Program-made: the position numbers and the translations under genes
Notes under the pieces: generated by a model
What the model was told of the DNA's origin: nothing
Database searches by the model: none
The model's input: only the letters and a program-made list of their open reading frames with translations
Origin: Nipponacmea schrenckii
Taxonomy: Eukaryota > Mollusca > Gastropoda > Lottiidae
NCBI GenBank assembly: GCA_030562195.1
Contig: JAUJPP010000005.1
Span: 18,959,106 to 19,023,105, forward strand
Length of the DNA: 64,000 bases
Direction of reading: 5' to 3'
Shown here: positions 43,501 to 58,500 of the stretch, in pieces
Layout of the letters: every line of letters starts with the position of its first letter
Position numbering within the stretch: position 1 is the first letter of the stretch

Positions 43501-46500
43501 TGGTGCATCATTCATTCATTTTTCTTAGATCATCATTCATTCAATCTTCTTTAGGTCATCATTCATTATTTCTTCTTTAGTTCATCATGCATTCATTATT
43601 CGTTAGTTCATAATTCATCATTATTCATTAGTTTGGCAATTATTCATTATTCATTAGTTTGGCAGTCATTCATTATTCATTAGTTTGACAGTTATTCTTT
43701 ATTCATTAGTTTGGCTGTCATTCATTATTCATTAGTCATTAGTTTGACAGTTATTCATTATTCATTAGTTTGGCAGTCATTCATTATTTATTAGTTCTGC
43801 AGTCATCCCTGTTTTTGTTCATTCATTTAATATAGTACATGAAGGAAAGTAAGTGTGTATATCATATGCTAATTTGCTCAATAAGGAAAGTAGATAAGTA
43901 GAAATCTCTAAACTCATTTGACTTTTAAAGTGAGTGGTTTACTAATAAAAATATAGAACCAAATCATACAAGTTTGAATTTTAATTTATAATTCTCTTTA
44001 AATACTAGAGAGCCTGATTGTAGTAATTTCTAGTGGTTTTGTTTAGTTGAAGACAAAAACAAAATTTCCGGTACAACCCAGTTTGGGTCTGGAATATTTG
44101 TCAGTTTATAGATAATTGAATCAGAACTGGATAATCTTCGATATTTTGAGAGCAAATTCACTGAATACCCTTAACTTTGAATAATGTTGCCCTCCATTTT
44201 CTGTTTAGTAAAGAGCAAATCAGTAGGATGCAAAAACTCTATTTCATTTCCCTTTAAAAATAAACATTTAATATATGACCCCACCCTCCTGTTAATAGCT
44301 GTACCAGATTGTAATTACTGACTTCCAGTAGTGATTTTATGTAATTAATAGTATGAGGTAGGGTGATACAGGTAGTTTTCAGGGTTGAAACATTGTAAGG
44401 TGACATTTCTAAAAACTTAAAAAAAAATAGACCATATTTCAAATAAGGTTGTAATAGTGAGACAACAGACAGAATGATGCTGGACACCTGGCAACCATAT
44501 ATCAATACCTTTCTGTGTGTATCAATATTTATTATTTTAACTCAACTTCTACTTTCAATTTTCATTTTAGCTGCAATATACTGCCCTAGAATACTTATTA
44601 AATCTATGGATGTTGTGCTAATAATTTTTTTAATTTCAGAATCTCCTAAATCAGAACCACCCCCTCTACCAGCCACGCCACCCAGAGGCAATATTAAAGG
44701 CTCCCCGGGCATTAAAGCTTCACCCTGTCGGACACCAAAAGTTTTATCTAAAAAATTCAAACCTAATGATTTACAATCAACCAATCAGATAGAAGTAACG
44801 GCTGCCAATGAAAGTTCAGAGGTCACATTCAAATCAACACCAAATGGAAAAGTATGTAGTGGCGAGCCTGTATCAACAAGAGATAACTCTAAAGTGGAAT
44901 TAACGGTTAAGTCCCCAGCATTGGTCACAAAATCTCGCAGAAATGTTCAGAGACTGAAAATATGCTCTAATTCCAAAGAAACTCTGATTGATTTCCCTTC
45001 TGAAGCCAGTCAGGTCAAAGAACAACAAGAGAGTTTAGTGTTAAGTCAGGTTAAGGGTCAACAAGAGAATGGGGTTGAAGGTCAGTTTAAAGGTCAGGTG
45101 GATGCTAGTGTAGCTGAAGTAAAGGATGAAGACAGTAGTGCTATATCAAAAGTAGATGTGCTAATTGTAAATAGTGAGGAACACAAGAGTAAATCGGGCG
45201 AGAGTGCAATAGAAACTGATCATAGTTTATTTTTTACCCATTCGGAACATTTATATAGTGAAATACCAGAAACAGTTACAACTAGATCAAAAACACGACA
45301 GAAAAATATTACAAAAGACCCAGAGGACAAGGATGTCAAAAACAATAATATTGAAACTGATGACCTTCACAAACGATTAAAATCACCTTCCATGGAAGAT
45401 ATTGATTCAAAATTACCGTCGCGACCAGTGCCAAAAGTTCGGAACAGTCTTGGAAAATTCCGTCAGGAAAGTGATTCAGACCTGTCAAGTGATTCTTCTT
45501 ATTTAACAGATATGATAGGATGTAGAATGGAGGTGCCAGATATTTCTATGAAATCCCCAAGTAAAAGTGAAAGTTTGGCAGACAGTATCATATCCATGTC
45601 ATTGTCACTCACTTCACAAGATACACAAAGCTTTGAAACCTCAGTGTCATCTATATCCACAGACAATCTCAGCGTAATTTCAAAATCAGAAAGTCTGGAA
45701 GTGTCGTCTGCTCAAAAAGATAATAACGAGGAAAAGGAAGAAGAACTTTCTCATCAAGCTCAGAATTCTCCTGAAGAAACTTGTGATATGTTGAAGGAAA
45801 TTGAGGCTCTTTTGAACAAGAAATTGGCTGAAGCAGAAACAATTGACCAGACTTCAGAAACAATGGACCAGACATCAGGTCTGATATTGGAGACCCCAGA
45901 GTATAGCGAGCCACCATTAGAAGATGTTCAAGAATTGAATAAGGGAGACAAATCCAAACAAGCTGTGCCCAGACGCCATTCAATGGGTCCAACTAGTTTT
46001 GAGAAGACCCAAGCTGACAGATCTGAATCTAGGCTGTCTATGTCTTCCACCCCAATGCGACCGCCACGTCCAAAACGAGCTGCTTCAAAAATCTTACGAC
46101 ACATAGATCTGGAATCTGGTAGTGGGGGATCTACTGAAAGTCTGGATTCTAATTGTGGTGATACAGGGACTCGTAAGAAATGTCCCCCAAAACCCAAACG
46201 AACAACTTTACCACGAGTGGGTCGCAGTCAGTCTGACGTTACAGGAATGAGAAGTCTTATGGATGAAAAAGCCAAGCCTCCCCCAGTGCCAAAACGCCCC
46301 GTCTTTCCCACCCCAGACAAACCTCCTCCCCTTCCCCCTAGAAATAAACCACAAGATCATCCAGACACCAAAAGTATGTCATCGTCTGAAGATGTCTCGA
46401 AGTCTAATGGACAAGCTGGACTGATTAAATCTGCTCTGGAATCTACTCAACCACTTACCCCTGACTCTAAACCATCCTCAGAGATTAAACCAACGCCAGT

Positions 46501-49500
46501 CAGGAAAGCACCCCCTCCACCAGAAAATCCTCCCTCACTTTCAAGATTAAAAAGTCATCCCTCAAAATCAAAACTTGTCAAACAAAAATCAACAACAGAA
46601 TCTCCAAACACTGAAAATACTCGAAAACTATCCAATCAGGAATCACAAGGATTTTTATTGACAGATATTGATCCATTGGATAAGAGTGTTACAGTAGAAC
46701 ACGATTTGGACACGACAGTTCCTCTTCACAATGTCTCTAAAGTCTCATCCGATCACGATTATCATGAAATACCTGACAATTTGGTTCGTGATGAACCTCC
46801 GTCACCAATTCCTCGCGATAAATCACCATCACTTCACGAATCAGAATCCAGAACGAAAGAAACTACACCGCCGCCTCAATTACCACCTAGAAATTATCGT
46901 GAGTCTTTAAGAGACCTGATGAAAGAGTCTATAGACCAGTCATCTGAGTCTAGTGGATCTATAAAAAGTTCAAATCCGAGTATAGATCAATGTTGTGAAG
47001 CTGAGAAAACAGAGGAGGGTTATAGTAAAAGTGCCAAGCAGAACAAATCTGGATCCTCAACGCCTAAATCTGACAAATCTCGTCCTGTTAGTGGTGTAAG
47101 TGGTCAGAGTAGTTATTCTGAAAGTGGGTCGGTAGAAAATAACCAGAATGATACATCGGGATCGGAATCCGAGGAAGATGAGGATGTTATGGTAAGTAAG
47201 ATTCTATTTAAGGTTGTTATTTGTTATATGTTAAAAGAATATACAGATTGTTTTTTGTCTGAATACCTCTTCTTGAAACTATTTCTAGCATATCCTAGGG
47301 TCTTAACTTCTAACACTATCTCTAGCATATCCTAGGTCTTATTCTGAACTCCTAACACTGTCTCTAGGATATCCTAGGGTCTTAACATTTAACACTATCT
47401 CTAGGATATCCTATGGTCTTAACTTCTAACACATGGCGACTAGGTGCCGTTGGTTCAAATCCCGATCGGTGCGAGGAAATAAAAATTAGGTCTGATTCCT
47501 AGGCCCGTGCTTTCCCGGAACTACGAGATAGTAGTTTCCACCCCTCTAACTATCCTAGGGTCTTAAACTCTAACACAGTTTCTAGGATATCCTAGTGTTT
47601 TATCTTCTAACACTGTTTCTATGATATCTTAAGGTCTTAAACTCTAACACAGTTTCTAGGATATCCTTATCTAAGATTGTTTCAAGAATAATTGTGTTAT
47701 GTGTTCTTATGAATAGTGTTTACAATATGTTGTTGTTGAATCTCATTCCAGGATGCTAAGAGAAACAGAAAGGCGTTTTTAACAGCAAAAGAAATTATGA
47801 CGTCTGAGATGGTGTTTGTTGATGTTCTTAAATTGCTCAATGTGGTAAGACATACATTTTAAGAAAGAAAGAAGCAACTATATTTAACAACTTGTTCACA
47901 GTTAAAGATTATTTCTACAAGCTGGTCTTTGGCCTACCTTGGTATTGATCTTTCTCAGATTACCCCTACCCATATTCAGCTGGGTGGACTGGAATTATGA
48001 GTGAAGATAGCTTATACAAAATTATCGGACCTTCACACGTCTATCAAGACCGAAACCCACTGCCATCATCCTGTATATACTGACGCTTTTATTGACTGTA
48101 CTATAAAATCAATGCTCTAACTGACTGTGCTATATAAAACAAACGCTCTGGCCAACTGTGCCATATAAAACCAATGCTCTGACGGACTGTGCTATAAAGA
48201 ACCAACGCTCTGACTGACTGTGCTATATAAAACCAACGCTCTGACCGACTGTGCTATATAAAACCAATGCTCGGACCGACTGTACTATAAAATCAACGCT
48301 CTAACCGACTGTGCTATATAAAACCAACGCTCTGACCAACTGTGCCTTAAAAAACCAACGCTCTGACCGACTGTGCTATATAAAACCAACGCTCTGGCCA
48401 ACTGTGCCATATAAAATCAATGCTCTGACGGACTGTGCTATATAGAACCAACGCTCTGACCGACTGTGCTATATAAAACCAACGCTCTGACCGACTGTGC
48501 TATATAAAACCAATGCTCGGACCGACTGTGCTATATAAAACCAACACTCTGACCAACTGTGCTATATAAAACCAATGCTCTGACCAACTGTGCTATATAA
48601 AACCAACACTCTGTCTTAGATTTTTTGTACATATTTGTTTCTATCAGGATGTTTAACTCTATATACTGTCTGTTATATTCAGGATTTCCGCTTCGCAATG
48701 TCGAAAGCTACAGAACAATCAGATAAACCAGTTATTTCGAATGAAGTGCTCAACAAAATCCTTGACTTTTTACCACAATTACAAAATTTTAATGAGGATT
48801 TATTACGTGACTTGAACGAAAGAATTCAAAAGTGGTAAGTTTTATGCTTGTGTTGTGGATTACTTACACATCATCTTGTTATGATTTGAGAAGCTGTGGT
48901 GGCTCAGTGAGTTAGATGCTTGCTCACTAACCTAAAGGTCCAGGGTTCAATCCCTGCATAGGTCTAGAGCCAAGGTTCTCAAATGGGGGTGAATTTACCT
49001 CCAAGGGGGGAATGGCCTGGGTCCAAGGGGGGAATGTACACGCTCAAGTTAAGGTTTCAAAAATGATAGTGCTTGTACAGTGACTTCTCTATAGAGAGGT
49101 AGTTTTTTTGGGGGGATAAAAATGGCAAATTTCAGGTTGCATTTAATCAGTTATCTATACTTTCTCAAGTGACCTCACTTTGCAGAGTGCAGAATTCCAG
49201 CATTTGCATTTCCGGAGTTGTGGTTTTCCCCAGCACTTCATTCTTCAAAACTTCACAGGGAGCACATTTCGCACTGAAATTCCAGTGCAATTAAAATACA
49301 AATTTAACAGTCGACAAAAGAATGAGCGCCAAAATGAGTAAAGATAAATGGTCTCTTCTCACATAATATTATATTACATCACATATAATATATTATGTAC
49401 TCAAGTCTCGAGGGGTGAATGGCTCGATTGGAAATAAGCTTAGCGGTGAAAACAAAATTGAGAACTTGGGGTCTACAGTACAACCTAGTTTCCCCTTGCT

Positions 49501-52500
49501 ACAATTGGACAATAACCCTAGGCCCTTTGTGCTAAAGGCTGTGCATGTTAAAGCTCCCTTAATATTTTGAAATTGCTAAAAGAGTAGGCTAATGCAACTG
49601 TGCTGGATAAATTTCGCTCAGTGTATATATTCTTAAGCCAAATGGGTGGAGAAGAGTAGGATGTAAAACTTCATTAATTTCATTTGTTATGAATTTGAGA
49701 CAATTAATCTGTTGAAATTGTTGTCTTGGCAATAAACTAGGGGTCTAAGTTGTTGCTGCTGTCCAGGAAACATTGTCCAACATTGTCTTCATTAGTCCAA
49801 TCAGCTACAGAAGGAAATACCATTCCATTTTTACTATGATATGTTTCTCCTTTAAGTCTGTGTAAGTCTCACTTAATATCCAAGTTTAACTCATCTTATA
49901 TATTATTTTTCAGGGATGAACATCAGAAAGTTGCTGATATTTTTGTAAAGAAGGGACCATTTTTAAAGATGTATTCAAGTTATATCAAGAATTTTAAAAA
50001 TTCAACATCCATTTTAGATGAAAATATAAAAAAGAATCCAGCATTCGCTGCAGCTGTTAGAAAATTTGAGGTACGATTGCAAAATTGAAAATCTCAACTA
50101 GATGGTCTCTTAATAGGAAGCCAAGTTGACAAATCCAATTATTTGGACTCTGAAAGGAATGTAGAGTTGACAAACTTAGTTACAGAGTGGTATAGGTGTT
50201 TACGAATAGTGAGTAAGCATTGTAGGGATTTTACATTAATTTCCTATAATCAAATAATGTTGATTGATGATTCACCCAGCTGTAGATATTTGTAAGGTTG
50301 TTTTTGTTTATCATTTCAGTCTAGTCCAAGATGTGCCAGTCTAGCTTTAAAACATCACATGTTAAAACCAATACAAAGAATTCCTCAATATAGACTCTTG
50401 TTACAAGGTTAGCCTTTCAACTTAATACACTAAGTAGTAACCATCAGTTTACAATGAATATTTATATTTGTAAGCATCTGTTTACAATAAATATTTATAT
50501 AAGAAAGCATCTGTTTACATTGAACATTTATATAAAAAAGTCAGCTGTTTGCATTGAATATTTATATTTAAGCATCTGTTTACATTAAACATTTATATAA
50601 GAAAGCATCTGTTTACATTGAACATTTATATCAGGAAGCCAGCTGTTTTCAATGAATATTTATATTAGTTAGCATCTGTTTACAATGAATATTTATATTA
50701 GTAAGCATCTGTTTACAATGAATATTTATATTAGGTAGTTAGCTGTTTACAATGAATATTTATTTTAGTAAACATCCATTTACAATGAATATTTATTTGA
50801 GTAAATATCTGTTTACAATGAATATTTATTTTAGTAACATCTGTTTAGAATGAATATTTATATTAGTAAACATCTGTTTACAATGAAAATTTATATTAGA
50901 AAACATCTTTTTACAATGAATATTTATATTAGTAAACATCTGTTTACAATGAATATTTATTTTAGTAAACATTTGTTTACAATGAATATTTATTTTAGTA
51001 AACATCTGTTTACAATAAAAATTTATATTAGAAAACATCTGTTTACAATGAATATTTATATTTAAGCATCTGTTTACAATGAATATTTATATTTAAGCAT
51101 CTGTTTACAATGAATATTTATATTACTATTTTGAAATGTTGACATTATATATTTTGTACTTTAACTAAATTATTATTTGGATTGTGTTTCAGATTATTTA
51201 AAACATTTAAAAATAGATTCTCCTGATTATCAGAATACCATCAGTAAGTTATTTACTTAAGGGGGTTGACAACCTTATCGTTTGAGGTGTATTTCAATCA
51301 AGAAACGTATTAAGTTTATATCCATTCTATTTGGCATTAAAAGAAACTCATCTTGTAAAAATCTTAGCTCAATCGCTTCAGTATTTCGTCTGATATCCGT
51401 CTGTGAAGATTATCTATTTATAGAACAAAACCGGGTATTCCTCTATGTAGACGTACAAATTACGTTGTCAGTTGACATTTGTGATTACAATGTCATCGGC
51501 TAAATAAACATTCTCTACGTATGCCGGTCAGTTATTGTTAATATCGGCACGCGAAGTAAGAGTTTGTGTATCGGGGGAATCCAGAGGTCACGTGATGTCC
51601 CATAAATCATTACGTCACATGTAAACAAAGAAAATTTTATGATTGGTGGGAGGAAGGGTTTTGACATGTGCTAATCCATTGTTTTAGCACTCCAATTATG
51701 TGGATAACGGTGCATATCGATGCCTAAAAGGTGCTTAAAGATTTCTACAGCATGAAAGACAATCTTTTAACAACATGATCGTTAATTACGTAAGGTTTAC
51801 ATGTCATTTTTCCAAAAGCATATCTCGCTTACAATTTATCCAATTTTTACAAACTTTGGCTTCAGCTAAAGCTTACGATGTCCTCTATAACTTTACGTTG
51901 GCTTTTTTTTATAAAATGAATAGTTTTTTAAAAATTCAATTTTTTGTAAATGCACTGTAAATGCACTCGCAAAATTTTGATTTCTATCAATATCTTCAAA
52001 ACAAAACAAAATTTTCCAAAAAGCCAAACGTAATTTTTTAGAGATACATGTAGACTTGCGTTGTGCAAAATTTCAACCTTCTATATTAAATAGTATAGTA
52101 GATATGCTAATTTTAAGGGAATAATTGACGTTTTTTTCGTTCATCTTTCATACCCTATTTCTTAAAGTTGAAATGTCATAAAGAAATAAATTTTATATTT
52201 TTGGATAGCTGAAAGTCCCCTCTTTCCATTGATATTTAAATATTTCAGATAGGTGGAAAATAAGTGGTTGAAATCGTCTATTTTTTGTACATAGGTTTAG
52301 GGTTGTCAACCCCCTTAATTTAATGAACATTGTCATAGAATTTCTGACTTGCCCTTTTGGGGTTTTTGCGCATGCCTTTTTTGACTTTTCTTTAACATTC
52401 TCTTGTTGTTTGTGTTTGTTCTACCATAATATAGTCAAATTATAGTCTTGTTATTTTTATTCAACTTTAATTTCATATTCTAGATGCGTTAAAAATAGTT

Positions 52501-55500
52501 AGTAAGGTGGCTGACCATGCTGATCAGAGTACCAGACAAGGGGTAAGTAAAGACTGCATTTTTTCTTGTAGATAAAATAAAACAAACATAACCAACACTA
52601 TGGCAAACTGCACCCCTCCTCAGTTCTTCAGTATAAAACTATATCATTATTTTTATAGGATGATGTACAGAAACTAATGGAGATCCAGAATGCTCTGATT
52701 GGACAATTCGAAGTCATACAACCAGGCCGGGTTAGTAGAAATAATTGAAATGTTAATGTTATTAAGTGACTGTTTAGAGCTGTAGAAGATTTGATAGAAT
52801 ACATTGATTCTTTGGGTCTTTTCTTTGTGGTATTGGACTTTGGAAATTTTTATCTTCATCTCTACATTTAAACACTAAGATATTTTGATGTACTACTTCT
52901 TATTTTGTTATATACAACCTTTTGAAACATATACATATCATAAAGTAAGTAGTAGTACATCCATATATCTTAGTGTTTAATGTAACTTTCCTACTTCTAT
53001 ATGTCTTATAAACAATATATTTATATGTTATAGATTTAATATTCAAATGAGATATTATAACATTCCCTTTGTAACACTTTAAATACATCTGCTCAATTGA
53101 AGAAAAAATTGTAAGACACAGGGCTGTTGATTTACTTTTTTCCCCAGTTTGACCTTTTAAGCAATGTTTGATGACACAACTCTGCTACACTACTATTCAA
53201 CTAGTATCCGACCGTAAACTGTATTTCAATATGCCATGAATATTTAACTATATTCATCATAATTGGAACTTTGATTTTTTGAACATATTGTCATACATCA
53301 CATCACAATATGAAATCATCAAATCTACAGTAATTTGATATCTTTTTCCAAGTTATGAATGTTGATTTTGGTACTATGACATGATGTTTGTGTTACATGT
53401 GTTCAGTTTTCTCTCTATTTCTCTAGGAATTGATCAAATGTGGTGAATTAATGAAGTTATCTAGAAAAGAATTACAGCCCAGAATGTTTTTTCTGGTCAG
53501 TTTTTAAAATTCCTAACATATTAAATATTTTTATATTCCTTTTGGCATTCTGCAAGAATGATCTCTTCTCAGTATATGATATATCACAAGTTACAATTAA
53601 AAATGTTAATTTAAATATTAAAATTTGATGGGCAAAATAAAATCGGTACTGTGTTTTATCTATCAAACCAATATCTATATATAATTAAGATAGTTTTATA
53701 AATTTAGTTATTAAAGTCTATGTTAGATGTACTTTTTATACGCCCACATGGAAATGTGGACATATATTGCCGTCGCCCCCGTCCGTCCGTCCGTCCGTCC
53801 GTCCGTCCACATTTGTTGTATCCATGATAGAGGCTACAGTTTTTATCCAATCTTAATGAAACTTGCTATACATGTATATATTGATGATATCTCGGTCAAG
53901 TTCAAAAATCGAATTATCGCATGAGCGTTTTTTGAGTTATTGCACTTGACTTAGTAAAAACGCATCAAATTTGGGTTGTATCCACGATAGAGGCTACAGT
54001 TTTTATCCGATCTTAATGAAACTTGGTATACATGTATATATTAAGGATATCTCGGTCAAGTTCTAAAATGGAAATTTTGGCATGAACAGTTTTGGAGTTA
54101 TTGCCTTTGACTTAGTAAAAACGCGTCAAATTTGGGTTGTATCCACAATAGAAGCTACAGTTTTTATCCAATCTTAATGAAACTTGGTATACATGTATAT
54201 ATTGACAATATCTCAGTCAAGTTCAAAAATGGAAATTATCGAATGAACGGGTTATGAGTTATTGCCCTTGACTTAGTAAAAACGCGTCAAATTTGGGTTG
54301 TATCCACGATAGAGGCTAAAGTTTTTATCCGATCTTAATGAAACTTGGTATACATGTATATATTGATAATATCTCAGTCAAGTTCAAAAATGGAAATGAC
54401 TTAGTAAAATAGAATAGAAGCCCTTGACTTAGTAAGATTGTGTCAAAATTTTATTGTGGGTTCAATAGAAGCTATAATTTTCAATGGATTTTGATGAAAC
54501 TTGGAATTGATAAGACAACAGTCGAGTTTGAATTTGGCAATTTTTTGATGAACAGTGTTTGAGTTATTGCCCTTGACCTATTAAAATCTTGTCAAAATTT
54601 TTGTTTCGATGCAATAAATCCTCCAATTTTCAGAGGATTTTCATGAAACTTGTGAGAATTGGAATTGATTAGACCTCAGTCAAGTTTGAATTTGACAGTT
54701 TTTCAATGAACTGTTTTGAGTTTTTGCCCTTGACTTCAATATCCATTTAGTGATGTTTTTGAGTCATTGCTCAATTAATTTTTCAAATTCAATGCTGCCA
54801 GTGGGCGTATGTTACCTTGCCTGGCAAGCTATCTTTCATTACTTTTTAACATTAAAACTCCAACATATTTTTGTAAACACTGCTTCAATCCTGTGTCAGT
54901 GTTGCATAGTAACTTGCTACTTTTCAACCACCCAAACCCTTATATATTATTTGATTATATTTTTCAGTTTAATGATGTATTGTTATATACTGTATCAGTT
55001 GCTAGTGGTTACAAACTCAATCAAATTTTACCAGTCAGTGGAATGAAGGTATACTCTAGTTTCAATTCTTTATCACAAAGTTCACCTTTATCCAATTTCC
55101 AACCCATTTTTGTTTCTCTTGGTATACTGATTACCTTGAGAAGACCTTCTAACTGTCTAGTTGATAATATATAGTAAATATTGTTTTATATGATATCATT
55201 ATTCAGGTCAGCAAGCCATTAGCAGAAGATTTTAAAAATGAATTCAGTATTTTAAGTGTACAGAGATCTTTTACTGTTGCTGCCAGGTAAAACTCTTTAA
55301 CTTTTATCTTAAATAGCCAATCAAAGTTTTATTGTATAATACTTTTAAGTTTCATTAAACACAACGTTTCAACAATCTACATTATCATCATCAGTTTATA
55401 TGGTATATTACTGAGTTTTTACACACAACGTTTCAACAATCTACATTATCATCATCAGTTTATATAGCATACTACTGAGTTTTATTATACACAACGTTTC

Positions 55501-58500
55501 ACAATTTACATTATCATCATCAGTTTATATAGCATACTACTGAATTTTATTACACACAACGTTTCAACAATCTACATTATCATCATCAGTTTATATAGCA
55601 TACTACTGAGTTTTATTACACACAATGTTTCACTATTTACATTATCATCATCAGTTTATATGGTATATTACTGAGTTTTATTACACACAACGTTTCAACA
55701 ATCTACATTATCATCATCAGTTTATATAGCATACTACTGAGTTTTATTACACACAATGTTTCACAATTTACATTATCATCATCAGTTTATATAGCATACT
55801 ACTGAGTTTTATTGTACACGTTTCACTATTTACATTATCATCATCAGTTTATATGGTATATTACTGAGTTTATTACACACAATGTTTCAACAATCTTCAT
55901 TATCATAACATAAAGAGTAGTATACCATGAAATTTTGTTCTTTTATTTTATTATTTAATTTTGCGATCTCTTCCTCTAAATTTTTCTTTAGGATTATAAT
56001 TCATTTTTATTAACCATTGAAAATAAGAAACCTAATAATGATTTATTGAGGACTATTGAGACATTGTATATTATTTAGAGAGTCCACAAAGCTAACAATG
56101 CTTCTTTATTATATTTTTTATTGATTACAGTACACCAGAAGAAAGAGATGATTGGTTAAAAACATTATCTAATGTTATAGAAGAGGCGGCTCAAAGGAAA
56201 AATACCTTTCAAACAGTCAAAATACATGCTGCACCTCAGGTAAAATTTCACATTTAAGTTTTTAGGGGGTGAAATAAATCAGCAACACTTTGTCTAAGAA
56301 TTTAAGATGCATTTCCCTGTCTTAATTAAGAAATATTCGAGCTCATCTTAAATGCATGGCCTGATTATTAGATTTAGTTCAATTTCTCAAATCACTTCTT
56401 TCCTAAGAATAATTCTGTTTTAAATTCATCATCAATTTTGGAACTCTTTAAAACATATTTTGAATGCACTGGATATAGATTATGAATAATTTGAAAATGA
56501 ACGTTTTGAGTATATTTTGAATAATTTGGGAATGAATATTTTCTGTATATTTTGAATAATTTGAGAATGAATATTTTTTGTATATTTTGAATAATGAATA
56601 TTTTCTGTATATTTTGACTTATTTGAGAATGAATATTTCTTGTATATTTTGAATAATCTGAGAATGAATAATTTTTTGGTATATTTTGATTAATTTGAGA
56701 ATGAATAGTTTGTATATTTTGAGTGCATTATAAGCATGACATATATAAATCTCTATTTCTATTTGTATCTAGACATCTCTATTAGATAAAGATTTTATTG
56801 TGGGTCATAAAGCCCCGTTAATGGTCCCCGATGCCAGGGTTACTATGTGTATGTTGTGTTTAGGTGAATTTACTATAACGTGGAGACGTCATCATTGTCG
56901 AGCCTGTGGCAGAGTAAGTTCCCTTTCATCTTTCTTAGAGAAATAGATACTGTATATTGGTATATGCCCACATTATAATGTGGTTGTATATTCTAGGTCC
57001 ATCCGTCCACTATTGGCTTGTGATTGATCTAGAGACTACAGTTTTCATCAGATTTGGTTTGATCGTCTATATTGATAAGATCTTAGAGTAATCCCAGATA
57101 ATGTTGGAGTTTCAACCTGTCTTGATTTATTTTTTTCCCAACCGGGCATTTTTAAACGATGTTTTGTTGATGTCAAAAATATCCTACCCTAAGTACTAAT
57201 TCTGAACATACTGTCATACATCACATCACAATAACAAAACAATCCGATCATCAAACATCTTCAGTAATTTATATTTTTGATGAAGTTACATTTTAAGAAA
57301 AGTTTTACCCACTTTGTACTTCTGGTTGACCATGAGAAAAACAAAGTATTTTGAATGACACCAATATTACAAAAAAAGGAACGTAAAAATGTTTCTCGCA
57401 GTCATTCCAATTTGTCTTTAAAGATAAAATACAATTGGAGCATCTTGCTAGGCAACCACTTGTTTCTTTTCTCTGAAGAGAAAAATGTTTGTTTGATTTA
57501 TCTCTTGTTTTGAAACCTCCATTTAAGTATGATAAATCTCGGGTGTTGATATTATTTCTCTATTCTTAAATTTCTTAAAAGCATTTTCGAATGTATTTTA
57601 TTTTACTGTCTTTTAGAATGTTCCATAGATTGTTGTTAATTAGATTTTATTCGAGTAAATAGTTAGTCAATTGGTTTTCAATAATTTGTAGGTTGTCTGT
57701 GGAAATTGTTCAGAGAACAAGGCGCCGTTACGATATTTGAAATACAAATCAGCCAGAGTCTGTTCTGAATGTTATATTAAAATAGAATCAGGTAGTCTAT
57801 AGTTCTATATTTCTTTACTTTGTTTAGTGTATTATATACCGGTATACAAGTTTATGACTTTAGCCATCCATTCATTTATAAAGTCAAACAATATATAACA
57901 AAGACAACATTTAGACCGTGGCTATCAGTTGATACTTTGACATTTGACCACTGACGTCAACTTCCTGTTTTAAAGCTGCCCGAAAACAAAATTCACAACT
58001 TTGGACTGCTTTTAGAGGGTTATTTTTTTCAGATTCTTAATGTGCTTTGAGTGCTCTTTCAAACGATGTACAACAATGAAAATTTAATTTTTGCACTTTC
58101 GATTATGGCAGCAGGTATATCTACTGATGAATATACATGTATGCTCTTATTGGCCAAGTTTAAAATTTTAAATTGACATATTTCAAGCTAAATTTCTCAC
58201 TTATTTTACATTAAGACAGCCATGTTTTTCATAAATTTATATGATTTTTGTAACCAACAGAAATAGATCGAGGTGATATAGATACAAAATGTGATGAATC
58301 AGATGTCACCAGTTCTACACCCGTTAGTTTAACTAACCTTAAGGCCAGGTTTGAGAAAATTAGGAAGAGTGCTCGCAGTAATAAAGGTGCTATAAAACGA
58401 CCAGCAGTATTGAAAGAGGTGTGTAGTTATTTCCCTTGTTTTATAATACCAATATTTGGAATGTTAAAATCGAATCTAATTTTTCAACCCATGTTTCTCT

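Noticed and set aside
44474..44639. Upstream extension of the large FGD exon frame beginning at an ATG
   Set aside because: A TTAATTTCAG acceptor at 44639 joins exon 4 to exon 3; the extension is intronic sequence that happens to be open.
48895..48960. tRNA gene with a good B box
   Set aside because: No acceptor stem pairing by eye, and the sequence continues into a SINE body shared with 58541-58705.
50826..51065. Open frames on both strands rich in Lys-His-Leu-Phe-Thr-Met blocks
   Set aside because: Translation of the 33-bp minisatellite in FGD intron 8.
54750..55174. 98- and 121-residue overlapping frames
   Set aside because: They run across the FGD intron 12/exon 13 boundary; only 54968-55048 is exon, the rest is intron.
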